Notes under the pieces: model-generated
What the model was told of the DNA's origin: nothing
Databases searched by the model: none
What the model saw: the letters and a program-made list of their open reading frames with translations, nothing else
Assembly: GCA_023379555.1 (NCBI GenBank)
Contig: JAMCQR010000056.1
Coordinates: forward strand, 1 to 9,559
Direction of reading: 5' to 3'
Length of the DNA: 9,559 nucleotides
Origin: Thermoplasmatota archaeon
GTDB taxonomy: Archaea > Thermoplasmatota > Thermoplasmata > Thermoplasmatales > GCA-001856825
Program-made: the position numbers and the translations under genes
Shown: positions 1 through 6,434 of the stretch, piece by piece
Numbering within the stretch: the first letter of the stretch is position 1
Layout of the letters: each line of letters begins with the position of its first letter

Positions 1-443
1 GCCAGCAGTATGCTCTCAGTTCCTCCAGATGAAACTGAACCTCTGACCCCCTCGTCTCCGTGCATCAACGAGGATGACATGCTCACTATCTCTCTCTCGA
101 ATTTTGGTATGCTTGGCCAGATGTCGGGATGAAGCGCGTTAGTCTGTGAAACGACGTGATAGAGCTTTTCATAGAAAGAGAGAAGCGGCTCGTCTCCATA
201 GTAAACTGCCCCCGAGACCTTACCCGCCTTCCACTGAGAATTCTCTATCTCAGAATACTGGGAGAGCGTTCCAAGGATAGAATCTTCGGCAATTCCCTTT
301 TCTGGTATTTTCACAAAATTTGATTCAGGAGAGTCATAAGGTTTTAGGTCTTTCTGCAATTCTTTTAGTACGGATTCAAAATTAATTCCGTCCATAGAAG
401 TGGAATTGAATTGGCCGTATTTTAACCTTTTCAGGAAGGCCAT
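1..443 (-). CDS. PLP-dependent lyase, sphingosine-1-phosphate lyase-like (5' part, runs off the window)
   Basis: The first 147 codons are present, starting at ATG 443-441; the rest lies left of the window. Residues about 74-148 closely match the N-terminal core of sphingosine-1-phosphate lyases, which belong to the group II PLP-dependent decarboxylases: GKVSGAVYYGDE (74-85), NALHPDIWPSI (102-112), a KFEREIV helix, and SSGGTESILLA at the end. The last motif lies in the cofactor phosphate-binding region. Known family members cleave sphingosine 1-phosphate to a long-chain aldehyde and phosphoethanolamine. Related archaeal enzymes decarboxylate tyrosine or aspartate, so the substrate is not settled. 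No transmembrane anchor is visible in the part present, so the protein is probably soluble. The catalytic PLP lysine is outside the window. The gene is divergent from the phosphoesterase at 549. Family call sure; substrate uncertain. Confidence 0.85.
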   Translation of the reverse strand, partial: MAFLKRLKYGQFNSTSMDGINFESVLKELQKDLKPYDSPESNFVKIPEKGIAEDSILGTLSQYSEIENSQWKAGKVSGAVYYGDEPLLSFYEKLYHVVSQTNALHPDIWPSIPKFEREIVSMSSSLMHGDEGVRGSVSSGGTESILL

Positions 444-461
444 TTTCCTTGCTGGATCGGA

Positions 462-473
462 AGATTTATTCTA
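462..473 (-). promoter_or_regulatory. TATA-like box of the lyase gene
   Basis: Read on the minus strand, the AT-rich tract TAGAATAAATC is centred about 25 bases before the ATG at 443. That is the archaeal TATA distance for a transcript beginning at or next to the start codon, so the gene is probably leaderless. A weak AAGGAAA lies directly against the ATG, too close for an ordinary Shine-Dalgarno site. Confidence 0.4.
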
Positions 474-492
474 TCTGTTCTGGAAAAGAATT

Positions 493-504
493 TAAGTGCA
501 CTTA
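493..504. promoter_or_regulatory. Perfect 12-base palindrome between divergent promoters
   Basis: TAAGTGCACTTA is a perfect palindrome lying between the TATA-like boxes of the leftward lyase and the rightward phosphoesterase. A dimeric regulator bound here could affect both genes. A 12-base palindrome is expected about twice in 9.5 kb by chance, so only its placement makes it notable. Confidence 0.3.
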
Positions 505-516
505 TCTTTTGGCATG

Positions 517-532
517 TTATTAATATTAAATA
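517..532 (+). promoter_or_regulatory. TATA-like box of the phosphoesterase operon
   Basis: The tract TTATTAATATTAAATA is centred about 25 bases before ATG 549. No Shine-Dalgarno sequence precedes that ATG. Both facts fit a leaderless transcript. Confidence 0.5.
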
Positions 533-548
533 AGCTATAATTGTCTGA

Positions 549-1973
549 ATGAAGGGGACGAGCGTAGCCGTTGTTCTTCTTATTGCGACCGTTTTGATTC
601 TGCCTGCCGTCAGCGGGGCAATTTCAAATAGTGGCGAAAAGACTCCCATCAAACACGTGATAAACATCTACTTCGAGAATCATACTTTTGACAACTTCTT
701 TGGAACATATCCGAAGAATCCATCCTCCTCAGATCAGTCTCTCATAGCAAACATTTCAGAACCACAGAATCTGCTCCAAAACACTTCTTTATCGAGCAGT
801 TTGACTCCTGTCCCTGCAGGCACGTTCAGCACTCCCAATCCGGTCGAAGGATTCACGGCATATCACCTGGATTGGAATCATGGGAAGATGAACGGCTTCC
901 AGACAGGAAGCGGTCCAAATTCAATGACATATTATACTTCGGCCCAACTAGGACCGATCTGGGACCTTGCAGAAGAGTACGGAATGAGCGATGAATACTT
1001 TGCCTCCACTATATCCGAAAGCGCACCTAACACCTTATACTACCTTGCTGGTTTCACTCCCGTTTTCAACGACTATGGACCTCCTCCAAGTATTCCGATT
1101 GGGGAAACCATATTTGGAGAACTGAACCAGTACAACATTTCTTGGGGGGTCTATGTGAGCGGAAACCAGAAGAGCTTTGATATGTCTGGTATGATCCAGG
1201 GAATTGACAGTTATTCTGCAAATATCAATAGTTGGACCAAATTTTCACAGCAGCTTAGCAACGGTACACTTCCTTCTGTAAGTTACGTATTTTCTCAGGG
1301 AGGAAACGGATACGACACTGGTGCACCTGGAAGCTTGCTGAAGGGGGAGCTGTGGCTTATGTCATTGATAAATTCTATAGAAGCAAGTCCCATTTGGAAT
1401 AGTACAGCTGTCTTCATAACCTGGGATGATCCAGGAGGATACTATGATCAAGTTTCACCCCCAATTGTGGATAACCACCAACTGGGCATGAGGCTCCCGC
1501 TGATAGTTGTGTCTCCGTATGCAAAGGAGAATTACATATCTAATACCATCCTAACTCATTCATCCATCCTGGCATTCATAGATTACAACTGGAATATTCC
1601 AGCGCTGAACTCCTTTGTCAGCAAAGTGAACGTTCCTCTGGACTTCTTCGACTTCAGTACAGCGAGGAGTCCTATGACTTTTGATTTCGGCAACACGATT
1701 TCAGTACCAACGGTATTGAATTTTAATCTCAATGCGAGTCAAAATTCTTCGAATCTTTCCAGCACCTTCCCTCTTAACCCTCAGGAACCATTTGCCTCGT
1801 TGCACTATGCCAACCAGAGCGCGATAAACTATACCCTTTCTGGGAATGGAGTCGGAACCTTTGTAAAAGCTGACTTGACTATTTCTCCATTTTATTCCTC
1901 TCCGTATTTGCTCTTGGTACTGATAATTGCTTTCGTCGCCGTTGCCATATTACTGCCAAGAAGGAGGACTTGA
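549..1973 (+). CDS. Secreted, membrane-anchored phosphoesterase (phospholipase C / acid phosphatase family)
   Basis: This 474-residue protein carries the hallmarks of the phosphoesterase family (Pfam PF04185) that includes bacterial phosphatidylcholine-type phospholipase C and AcpA-type acid phosphatase. The first is FENHTFDNFFGTYP at 42-55, equivalent to MENRSFDNYFGTFP. Others are WDDPGGYYD at 292-300, usually YDEHGGFYDH, then RLPLIVVSPYAK, and THSSILAFID with His337. In the family, the Glu/Asn of the first motif and the Asp and His residues of the later ones build the metal-phosphate site. The N-terminus is a signal sequence (hydrophobic 6-21). The C-terminus has one helix (453-469) followed by RRR, so the catalytic domain should face outward, tethered to the membrane. 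At least eleven Asn-X-Ser/Thr sequons fit surface glycosylation. The WDDPGG motif replaces the usual Glu-His with Asp-Pro. Substrate (phospholipid or phosphomonoester) cannot be read. It shares an operon with the next gene. Confidence 0.88.
   Translation: MKGTSVAVVLLIATVLILPAVSGAISNSGEKTPIKHVINIYFENHTFDNFFGTYPKNPSSSDQSLIANISEPQNLLQNTSLSSSLTPVPAGTFSTPNPVEGFTAYHLDWNHGKMNGFQTGSGPNSMTYYTSAQLGPIWDLAEEYGMSDEYFASTISESAPNTLYYLAGFTPVFNDYGPPPSIPIGETIFGELNQYNISWGVYVSGNQKSFDMSGMIQGIDSYSANINSWTKFSQQLSNGTLPSVSYVFSQGGNGYDTGAPGSLLKGELWLMSLINSIEASPIWNSTAVFITWDDPGGYYDQVSPPIVDNHQLGMRLPLIVVSPYAKENYISNTILTHSSILAFIDYNWNIPALNSFVSKVNVPLDFFDFSTARSPMTFDFGNTISVPTVLNFNLNASQNSSNLSSTFPLNPQEPFASLHYANQSAINYTLSGNGVGTFVKADLTISPFYSSPYLLLVLIIAFVAVAILLPRRRT
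1961..1968 (+). promoter_or_regulatory. Strong Shine-Dalgarno site that sets the start of the downstream membrane protein
   Basis: AAGGAGGA lies inside the last codons of the phosphoesterase, six bases before ATG 1975. It rules out the upstream in-frame TTG at 1927 as the start and implies translation from a shared transcript. Confidence 0.8.
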
Positions 1974-1974
1974 G

Positions 1975-2577
1975 ATGCCAAGTAATTCGATATCCAGGAC
2001 AATGAAGTTTTTGTCAGGCCTTGCACTTGTGCCCATTCCTGCAGCAATCTTCACTTCTGGAGTGGTTTTAACGTACGGATATGCATCCGGATTGATATTC
2101 AGCATCGGAGACACGAGACAGCTGACCCCAATCTTCACAGGAATCATAATAGGTTCGATCATCTTTTCTTTGATTGGATTCCTTCTCAAGTCATCCCTGC
2201 AGAATCTTCTTTCGCTAACCGTACTGACGGTCATTCTGCTTGTTGCATCCTCTGTAATAATATACCTCAATTCTCTCGTACTGAACAGCACGAATGCAAT
2301 GATTGTTTCCCTTTTGATGGGTTCTCCGGCAATGGCAATTTCACAACTTTTAAGAAGTAGATCTGAAGTCTTTTCCAGGGTTGCCAGACTCGTTTTTGGA
2401 GCAGTTCAGGGAATTCTTATCATAGTTTTCATCTTCGTCTACGCTGTCATCTACGAATTACAGGGACAGGTCAATCTCTACTTGGGCCCCCTGATTTTCT
2501 TGGTGGTTTCGCTGGTCTATCTGACAGTCACAAGGATGATATTAAGCGGGTCATTCACCACTTTCTTTCCCAAGTGA
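1975..2577 (+). CDS. Polytopic membrane protein of unknown function, cotranscribed with the phosphoesterase
   Basis: The product has 200 residues and I do not recognise its family. It shows about six hydrophobic segments, near residues 11-35, 52-70, 76-98, 104-122, 134-158 and 165-187, with short loops. The longer polar pieces are the N-terminus and a loop of SRSEVFSR type after the fourth segment. No cofactor, metal or catalytic motif is evident. The start is fixed by the strong Shine-Dalgarno site, and only one base separates it from the preceding stop codon, so the two genes are tightly coupled. That suggests a partner of the surface phosphoesterase, for example in export, anchoring or uptake of its product, but this is inference from position alone. 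Pro/Gly in the first and fourth helices could hint at a channel or carrier, without proof. Confidence 0.75.
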   Translation: MPSNSISRTMKFLSGLALVPIPAAIFTSGVVLTYGYASGLIFSIGDTRQLTPIFTGIIIGSIIFSLIGFLLKSSLQNLLSLTVLTVILLVASSVIIYLNSLVLNSTNAMIVSLLMGSPAMAISQLLRSRSEVFSRVARLVFGAVQGILIIVFIFVYAVIYELQGQVNLYLGPLIFLVVSLVYLTVTRMILSGSFTTFFPK

Positions 2578-2593
2578 TTTCCTGTTGACTGAA

Positions 2594-2612
2594 TTTCTAT
2601 CTTTATTTCTTT
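2594..2612 (+). terminator. T-rich tract, possible terminator of the phosphoesterase operon
   Basis: A pyrimidine-rich stretch with T-runs (ATTTCTATCTTTATTTCTTT at its core) lies about 20-35 bases after the membrane-protein stop codon. Archaeal termination often uses such tracts without a hairpin. The runs are short, so the call is weak. Confidence 0.35.
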
Positions 2613-2634
2613 GGCACGTTCAGTTGGTTCGCTG

Positions 2635-2643
2635 CAATATTTT
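2635..2643 (+). promoter_or_regulatory. TATA-like box of the HAD phosphatase gene
   Basis: CAATATTTT is centred at about 2639, which places transcription start near 2665. That is at the in-frame GTG 2664, or gives an 11-base leader for ATG 2676. An inverted repeat, AGCACT-CA-AGTGCT (2655-2668), sits over this start point and could be an operator. Confidence 0.35.
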
Positions 2644-2675
2644 GAATAGCCAGAAGCACTCAAGTGCTGAGAAAT

Positions 2676-3227
2676 ATGGTCTTGCCTTGGATAGTTTTTT
2701 TTGACCTTGACGGAACTCTATGGGATCATCTTGATGTTTCAGCTACTTCTCCCCCATACTCAAAAATATCTGTCTCAATTATTTCAGATTCCAAGGGCGT
2801 AAGGATGCATCTCCTTCCGGGAGCCGTAGATTTCATAAAGTGGGTCAGAACAAATGGTGGCCTGATATCCACTTGCAGCTGGAATGAATACGAGAAGGCA
2901 TACAAGGCACTTGAAGCATTTGGAATTGTAGAACTGTTCGACTTCCAGAAGATAGCCACTCACCCGAAGAAATATGTGTTGATGGAGGAAGTCCTCAAAC
3001 AGCTCAGAGAAGATGGGAAACCGGTAAGTTCCAACAGACTCTTCTATCTGGACGATAGGGACTTGCACATAAAAGACGTAAAGGCAAGATTTCCTGAATT
3101 GACATTCTTTCAAATGTGGAAAAACGGGACCAATTATGAAAGAGTCAAGAAATCCATAGCTTCGAGACTTGCAGAAACCGAGCAACGTAGAATTGCAGAT
3201 CAAACCAAATCCGACGTAACATCCTAA
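2676..3227 (+). CDS. HAD-superfamily phosphatase, MDP-1 (magnesium-dependent phosphatase-1) type
   Basis: The 183-residue protein starts with a HAD core strand and FFDLDGTLWD (8-17), where Asp10 would be the phospho-accepting nucleophile and Asp12 the acid/base. Motif II is STCSWN (65-70), a conserved Lys pair (98-99) fits motif III, and FYLDDRD (123-129) gives the Asp126/Asp127 pair that holds Mg2+. The order, the LW after DGT and the small insert after motif I match the MDP-1 family. Eukaryotic members dephosphorylate sugar phosphates and phosphotyrosine in vitro. The role in this archaeon is unknown; clearing of damaged sugar phosphates is one possibility. The C-terminal 20 residues are charged and likely a disordered tail. 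An in-frame GTG four codons upstream (2664) is an alternative start and fits the TATA box equally well. It is probably a cytosolic monomer. Confidence 0.85.
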   Translation: MVLPWIVFFDLDGTLWDHLDVSATSPPYSKISVSIISDSKGVRMHLLPGAVDFIKWVRTNGGLISTCSWNEYEKAYKALEAFGIVELFDFQKIATHPKKYVLMEEVLKQLREDGKPVSSNRLFYLDDRDLHIKDVKARFPELTFFQMWKNGTNYERVKKSIASRLAETEQRRIADQTKSDVTS

Positions 3228-3266
3228 AGATAGGAAGAGGGATTTGTGAACGTTTTGCAAAAGCGT

Positions 3267-3275
3267 AAATATTTA
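3267..3275 (+). promoter_or_regulatory. TATA-like box of the SCP2-domain gene
   Basis: AAATATTTA, followed by more A/T, is centred about 24 bases before ATG 3294. The distance supports a leaderless transcript and argues against the earlier in-frame GTG at 3246, because the box lies inside that extension. Confidence 0.55.
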
Positions 3276-3293
3276 AAAAATTATCGAAAAAGC

Positions 3294-3716
3294 ATGAGCG
3301 AGAAACTGGTGTTCCCTTCGGAAGAGTGGATCAAGGACTACTGCTCAAGGCTTTCAACTTCAACGGAATATGGCAGACTTGGAAAGGGTTGGCAGGAACC
3401 AATTCAATTCAAAGTTGATGACCTAGCAAATATCAACATCAATCTGGGGTTCAAATCGTTCATCCTGAACCTCAAGGACGGAAAATGTGAAGGTTATCGA
3501 CTGGTTGGCGATGATGCGGAAAGTGCTCCGTTCGTACTCAACGCCACATATTCAAACTGGAAGAAGATACTGGAAGGCAAGGTCAATCCCACCCAGGCGA
3601 TGCTTTCTGGCATCCTCAAGGTTAAGGGCAACATGATGCTGCTGATGAAGTACGCGGCGGCAGCTACTGAAATGGTCAAAACTGCCGAATCTATAAGCAC
3701 GGAGTACAAGATATAG
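3294..3716 (+). CDS. SCP2 sterol-binding-fold protein (lipid carrier)
   Basis: The 140-residue product is a stand-alone SCP2 domain. It has an N-terminal helix (EEWIKDYCSRL), a beta-sheet region with repeated short strands (IQFKVDD, FILNLKDGKCEGYRL), and the typical C-terminal half FVLNATYSNWKKILEGKVNP (about 80-99). That is followed by a GILKVKGNMMLLMKYAAAAT stretch in which the apolar helix lines the lipid cavity. Family members bind fatty acids, acyl-CoA or sterols in the cytosol and shuttle them between enzymes and membranes. Archaea lack sterols, so isoprenoid or fatty ligands are more likely. The start is ATG 3294 because the TATA box sits 24 bases before it. It is transcribed separately from, but in the same direction as, the HAD phosphatase and the aldehyde dehydrogenase. 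Confidence 0.85.
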   Translation: MSEKLVFPSEEWIKDYCSRLSTSTEYGRLGKGWQEPIQFKVDDLANININLGFKSFILNLKDGKCEGYRLVGDDAESAPFVLNATYSNWKKILEGKVNPTQAMLSGILKVKGNMMLLMKYAAAATEMVKTAESISTEYKI

Positions 3717-3810
3717 GCGTACTCTCTAATCTGTCATTTTGGAAGAGCCATAGGAGAGAGCCGGTCATGCGAAGGGAGTAATAACTCGATTTTGATCGTT
3801 TGAAAATTGT

Positions 3811-3820
3811 ATTTATATTC
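3811..3820 (+). promoter_or_regulatory. TATA-like box of the aldehyde dehydrogenase leader
   Basis: ATTTATATTC is the best TATA match in the 3717-3965 gap and predicts transcription from about 3841, hence a leader of roughly 125 bases before ATG 3966. A second candidate, CATATACAA at 3862-3870, would start near 3892. Which one is used decides whether the small upstream ORF is transcribed whole. Confidence 0.4.
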
Positions 3821-3880
3821 TAAATGGAGTATGAAGTTAAGGTTTAAAGTAGTGCTTCCTACATATACAAAGGATAGACC

Positions 3881-3961
3881 ATGATGCTTGGAATTAATTC
3901 CAAATACCTCAGCAAAGATGGATATACCGAATCTCTTTTCTTGGTTTATCAGAGGAACTGA
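3881..3961 (+). CDS. Candidate 26-residue upstream ORF in the aldehyde dehydrogenase leader
   Basis: ATG ATG at 3881 opens a 26-codon frame ending with TGA 3959-3961, four bases before the dehydrogenase ATG. AAAGGA (3869-3874) lies six bases before it, a good Shine-Dalgarno spacing, and the dehydrogenase's own GAGGA site lies in its last codons. Such an arrangement would let translation of the short frame control access to the next gene. The peptide has no recognisable domain and shows no runs of one amino acid as in attenuation peptides. It may be chance; if transcription starts near 3892, it is not made. Confidence 0.3.
   Translation: MMLGINSKYLSKDGYTESLFLVYQRN
3952..3956 (+). promoter_or_regulatory. 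Shine-Dalgarno site deciding the dehydrogenase start
   Basis: GAGGA sits nine bases before ATG 3966. It supports this ATG over the in-frame TTG 3888 and ATG 3918, which lack comparable sites and would add residues not resembling the family. Confidence 0.55.
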
Positions 3962-3965
3962 AATT

Positions 3966-5462
3966 ATGGTTCAAAATTTTGGAAATTACAAGAATTATGT
4001 GGGTGGAGAATTCGTTGACGAAGGGAAGGAAAAGGAAATCATCAGCCCCATCGATGGTAGCAAGATTGCCAGAGTCATAATGGCAAACGAGGATGTGACG
4101 AGACGCGCAATTGACGTTGCTCACGACGCATTCTATTCGAAATGGAACAGGTCGTCACTCAGCCAGCGCAAGGCGCTCCTCGAAAGACTAGCCAACCTTG
4201 TCCAGGAGAAATCGGAACTGTATGTTCAACTGGAGTCTGCGAACACTGGCAAGACAATCAGGCAGAGTACTCTGATGGACGTCCCTCTGGCAATAGACCA
4301 TCTCAGGTACTTCGCACACGAAACGGAATTCAAGGAAACGAGGGAAATTTCCCATCCCGAATATCCGGGGACCAAGGGAATAATACAATATGCTCCACTT
4401 GGTGTCATTGGGGCAATAGTTCCTTGGAATGTGCCGATAATGATGACCGTCTGGAAATTGGCACCGGCCATAGTGGCTGGAAATACCATCGTGATCAAAT
4501 CGTCGCAATTCACTCCACTAACAGCGCTGGAACTTGCAAGAGACATTGACAGGGCTGGGTTTCCTGCCGGAACTGTCAACATAATAGCTGGAGAAGGATC
4601 AACTATAGGCGACACGATAGCTAAGAGTCCTAAGGTCAATGCAGTCTCCTTTACGGGATCAACCGCTACTGGGAAGAAGGTTCTGAACGCTGCATCGTCT
4701 GGAATAAAGAAGGTTACTCTGGAACTTGGTGGAAAGAGCCCCAACATAGTTTTCGAAGATGCACAACTGGAAACGGCTGTGAAGGGTGCGCTTTTTGGAA
4801 TTTATCTAAATTCGGGTCAACTCTGTGAATCTGGCAGTCGATTGATAATCCAGAAATCTGTCAAGAAAAAATTCATGGATTTGATGGAAGAGAAAATGAG
4901 CAGATTGAACCCTGGAAATCCGATGCAATTTGAGACCGACATAAGCGCTATAACGACTTCAGACCAACTAGATAAAATCAAGGAGATGGTCTCACGTGGT
5001 ATTTCAGATGGTATTGGAGTCACCCAGCCTTTAGACTTAGAAGGTAGAGTCCCTTCAGGCGGGTTCTATTATCCGCCCACGATACTTTCTGGAATTGAGA
5101 AGAGTCCGACGGTTTCAAAGGAGGAGATATTTGGCCCGGTAGTAACCATTCACGAGTTCGAAACAGAGGAAGAGGCGATAGAGATCGCTAATGATACCAG
5201 ATACGGTCTGGCAAGCGCAGTGTGGACAAATGATGACGACAGGGCAATGAGAGTTGCAAGCCGTATTGAGGCTGGAACCGTGTGGATCAATGACTATCAC
5301 TTGCTTTCGGCCGCTGCCCCCAGAGGGGGTTTCAAAGATAGTGGAATCGGAAGAGAGCTTGGCCTCGAGGGAATCCTGGAGTACACTCAATCGAGACACA
5401 TATTTGTCAGTGGAAAGGAAAACGAGTTGAAGGAAATAGCATACGGTTTGCTACTCCCTTAG
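3966..5462 (+). CDS. NAD(P)+-dependent aldehyde dehydrogenase
   Basis: This 498-residue cytosolic enzyme oxidises an aldehyde to the carboxylate. It has full family length and the standard order of motifs. PWNVP carries Asn155 (oxyanion hole), IKSS has cofactor-binding Lys178, and FTGSTATGK gives the nicotinamide loop. ELGGKSP holds Glu253 (general base), GQLCES the nucleophile Cys287, and EEIFGPV Glu387 for the nicotinamide ribose. The C-terminal oligomerisation region reads GGFKDSGIGRELGLEG. The residue equal to Glu195 of ALDH2, which binds the adenosine ribose hydroxyls in NAD+-preferring enzymes, is Gln181, so NADP+ use is plausible. The substrate cannot be read; VWINDYHLLSAAAPRGG resembles the betaine/short-chain and fatty aldehyde groups more than the Thermoplasma glyceraldehyde dehydrogenase as I recall it. 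A lyase-derived long-chain aldehyde is one candidate. The start is chosen from the GAGGA site and the usual family N-terminus. Confidence 0.92.
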   Translation: MVQNFGNYKNYVGGEFVDEGKEKEIISPIDGSKIARVIMANEDVTRRAIDVAHDAFYSKWNRSSLSQRKALLERLANLVQEKSELYVQLESANTGKTIRQSTLMDVPLAIDHLRYFAHETEFKETREISHPEYPGTKGIIQYAPLGVIGAIVPWNVPIMMTVWKLAPAIVAGNTIVIKSSQFTPLTALELARDIDRAGFPAGTVNIIAGEGSTIGDTIAKSPKVNAVSFTGSTATGKKVLNAASSGIKKVTLELGGKSPNIVFEDAQLETAVKGALFGIYLNSGQLCESGSRLIIQKSVKKKFMDLMEEKMSRLNPGNPMQFETDISAITTSDQLDKIKEMVSRGISDGIGVTQPLDLEGRVPSGGFYYPPTILSGIEKSPTVSKEEIFGPVVTIHEFETEEEAIEIANDTRYGLASAVWTNDDDRAMRVASRIEAGTVWINDYHLLSAAAPRGGFKDSGIGRELGLEGILEYTQSRHIFVSGKENELKEIAYGLLLP

Positions 5463-5580
5463 GATAAAGTGGTGGATTAAAAGGGGTCGAAGAAAAATAC
5501 AGTTAATGACCTGATACCCAAGAGTTTCTCGTTCGGCCGATTATCTGGAGATCACTGGAAATATTAAACCGATTCTAGAA

Positions 5581-5590
5581 AAACTTAATA
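5581..5590 (+). promoter_or_regulatory. TATA-like box of the DUF4382 gene
   Basis: AAACTTAATA is centred 27 bases before ATG 5613, preceded by an A-rich stretch suitable for TFB binding. No Shine-Dalgarno site is present, which fits a leaderless transcript. Confidence 0.5.
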
Positions 5591-5612
5591 GCCCGAAAGT
5601 GTCAACGCAATT

Positions 5613-6158
5613 ATGAACAAGAATATTCTAGTTGCCATAGTGGCTGTGGTAGTCATTGTGGTAGCCGGTGTTGGAGTCTTCGAGTACAACTCGAGTCACG
5701 GTACGGGGACACTGAAACTTTCGGCTATGGACTCCCCTATTTTATCGAGTGTAAGTGCCGTCTACATTACTTTCTCTGCAATAGAATTGCACAACAGCCA
5801 AGCGGGAGTTAATGCAAACAACTCATCTGGTGGTTCTTCTGGTTGGACTAATTATACTTTCACTACGCGAACGGTGAACATATTCGGAGTTCAGCTGAAC
5901 AACTCATCACTCTTTGGAACTGTGACTATCCCTGCTGGAAACTATACGATGATTCGGATATTCATATCCTCAGTATCTGTCTCTGTAGCTGGTGCAAATG
6001 TGAGCTTCAACCTGTCATCACATTTTGGGTTCATAAATCACCCATTCAAGGTTTCAGCCGGATCAACCACAAATGTGATTTTTGAGTTCAATCTTTCCAG
6101 CTGTCTGAATCTCACTTCGAAAACTTTTACACCTTACCTAGGAATAGCCGTGTCCTAG
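5613..6158 (+). CDS. Exported DUF4382-domain protein
   Basis: The 181-residue protein has one N-terminal hydrophobic segment (about 5-22, preceded by MNKN) that acts as signal or anchor, so the rest lies outside the membrane. Residues 32-181 follow the DUF4382 pattern. They comprise GTLKLSAMDSPI at the first strand, VSAVYITFSAIELH, a Gly/Ser/Asn-rich loop ending in GWTNYTF, TVNIFGVQL, TIPAGNYTMIRIFISSVSVSV, then FKVSAGSTTNVIFEF and a closing strand. The function of DUF4382 is unknown; it is a beta-sandwich-like domain found on secreted proteins. About ten Asn-X-Ser/Thr sequons suggest glycosylation. There is one Cys (SSCLNL) and no lipobox. The gene stands alone with its own promoter and terminator, so position gives no functional clue. 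Confidence 0.8.
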   Translation: MNKNILVAIVAVVVIVVAGVGVFEYNSSHGTGTLKLSAMDSPILSSVSAVYITFSAIELHNSQAGVNANNSSGGSSGWTNYTFTTRTVNIFGVQLNNSSLFGTVTIPAGNYTMIRIFISSVSVSVAGANVSFNLSSHFGFINHPFKVSAGSTTNVIFEFNLSSCLNLTSKTFTPYLGIAVS

Positions 6159-6174
6159 ACTCCTAAATGAAAGA

Positions 6175-6191
6175 TTTTTTTTCTTTTTTTT
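6175..6191 (+). terminator. T8-C-T8 terminator after the DUF4382 gene
   Basis: Two runs of eight T separated by one C begin 16 bases after the stop codon, the clearest terminator-like element in the window. No stable hairpin precedes it, as expected for archaeal intrinsic termination. Confidence 0.75.
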
Positions 6192-6434
6192 GAGTTTTCA
6201 TATTTTCTAATTTGATTTTGAATCCCGCTCCATCGACTTCGCTCCTTTTGGAACTTCATTTAGTTAAGATCCAAGAGCTTTGAGGACTCCAAGAGTTTTA
6301 ACAATGTGTGGGGAACAATTGGCACTTCTTATCAATTTTTGAAGTCTCTTTTGGAGCCAGACTAGCTTCCAAATTTCGCCTAATCACATTTTAGTCTGAA
6401 TTGGTGCAAACTGCATTATCGGGAAGGTAACCTG

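Noticed and set aside
4142..4549. 135-residue frame within the aldehyde dehydrogenase
   Set aside because: It lies in another frame of a full-length, motif-complete enzyme; its translation is low in hydrophobic order and has no recognisable motif.
6213..6244. GAATCCCGCTCC looked like the 3' end of a tRNA or an attachment-site remnant
   Set aside because: No T-stem partner precedes it, and it does not match the tRNA-Ile 3' end in this window.
6271..6301. Direct repeat CCAAGAG-CTTTGA / CCAAGAG-TTTTAA, 18 bases apart
   Set aside because: Only two short imperfect copies in AT-rich DNA; no array, gene or site depends on it.
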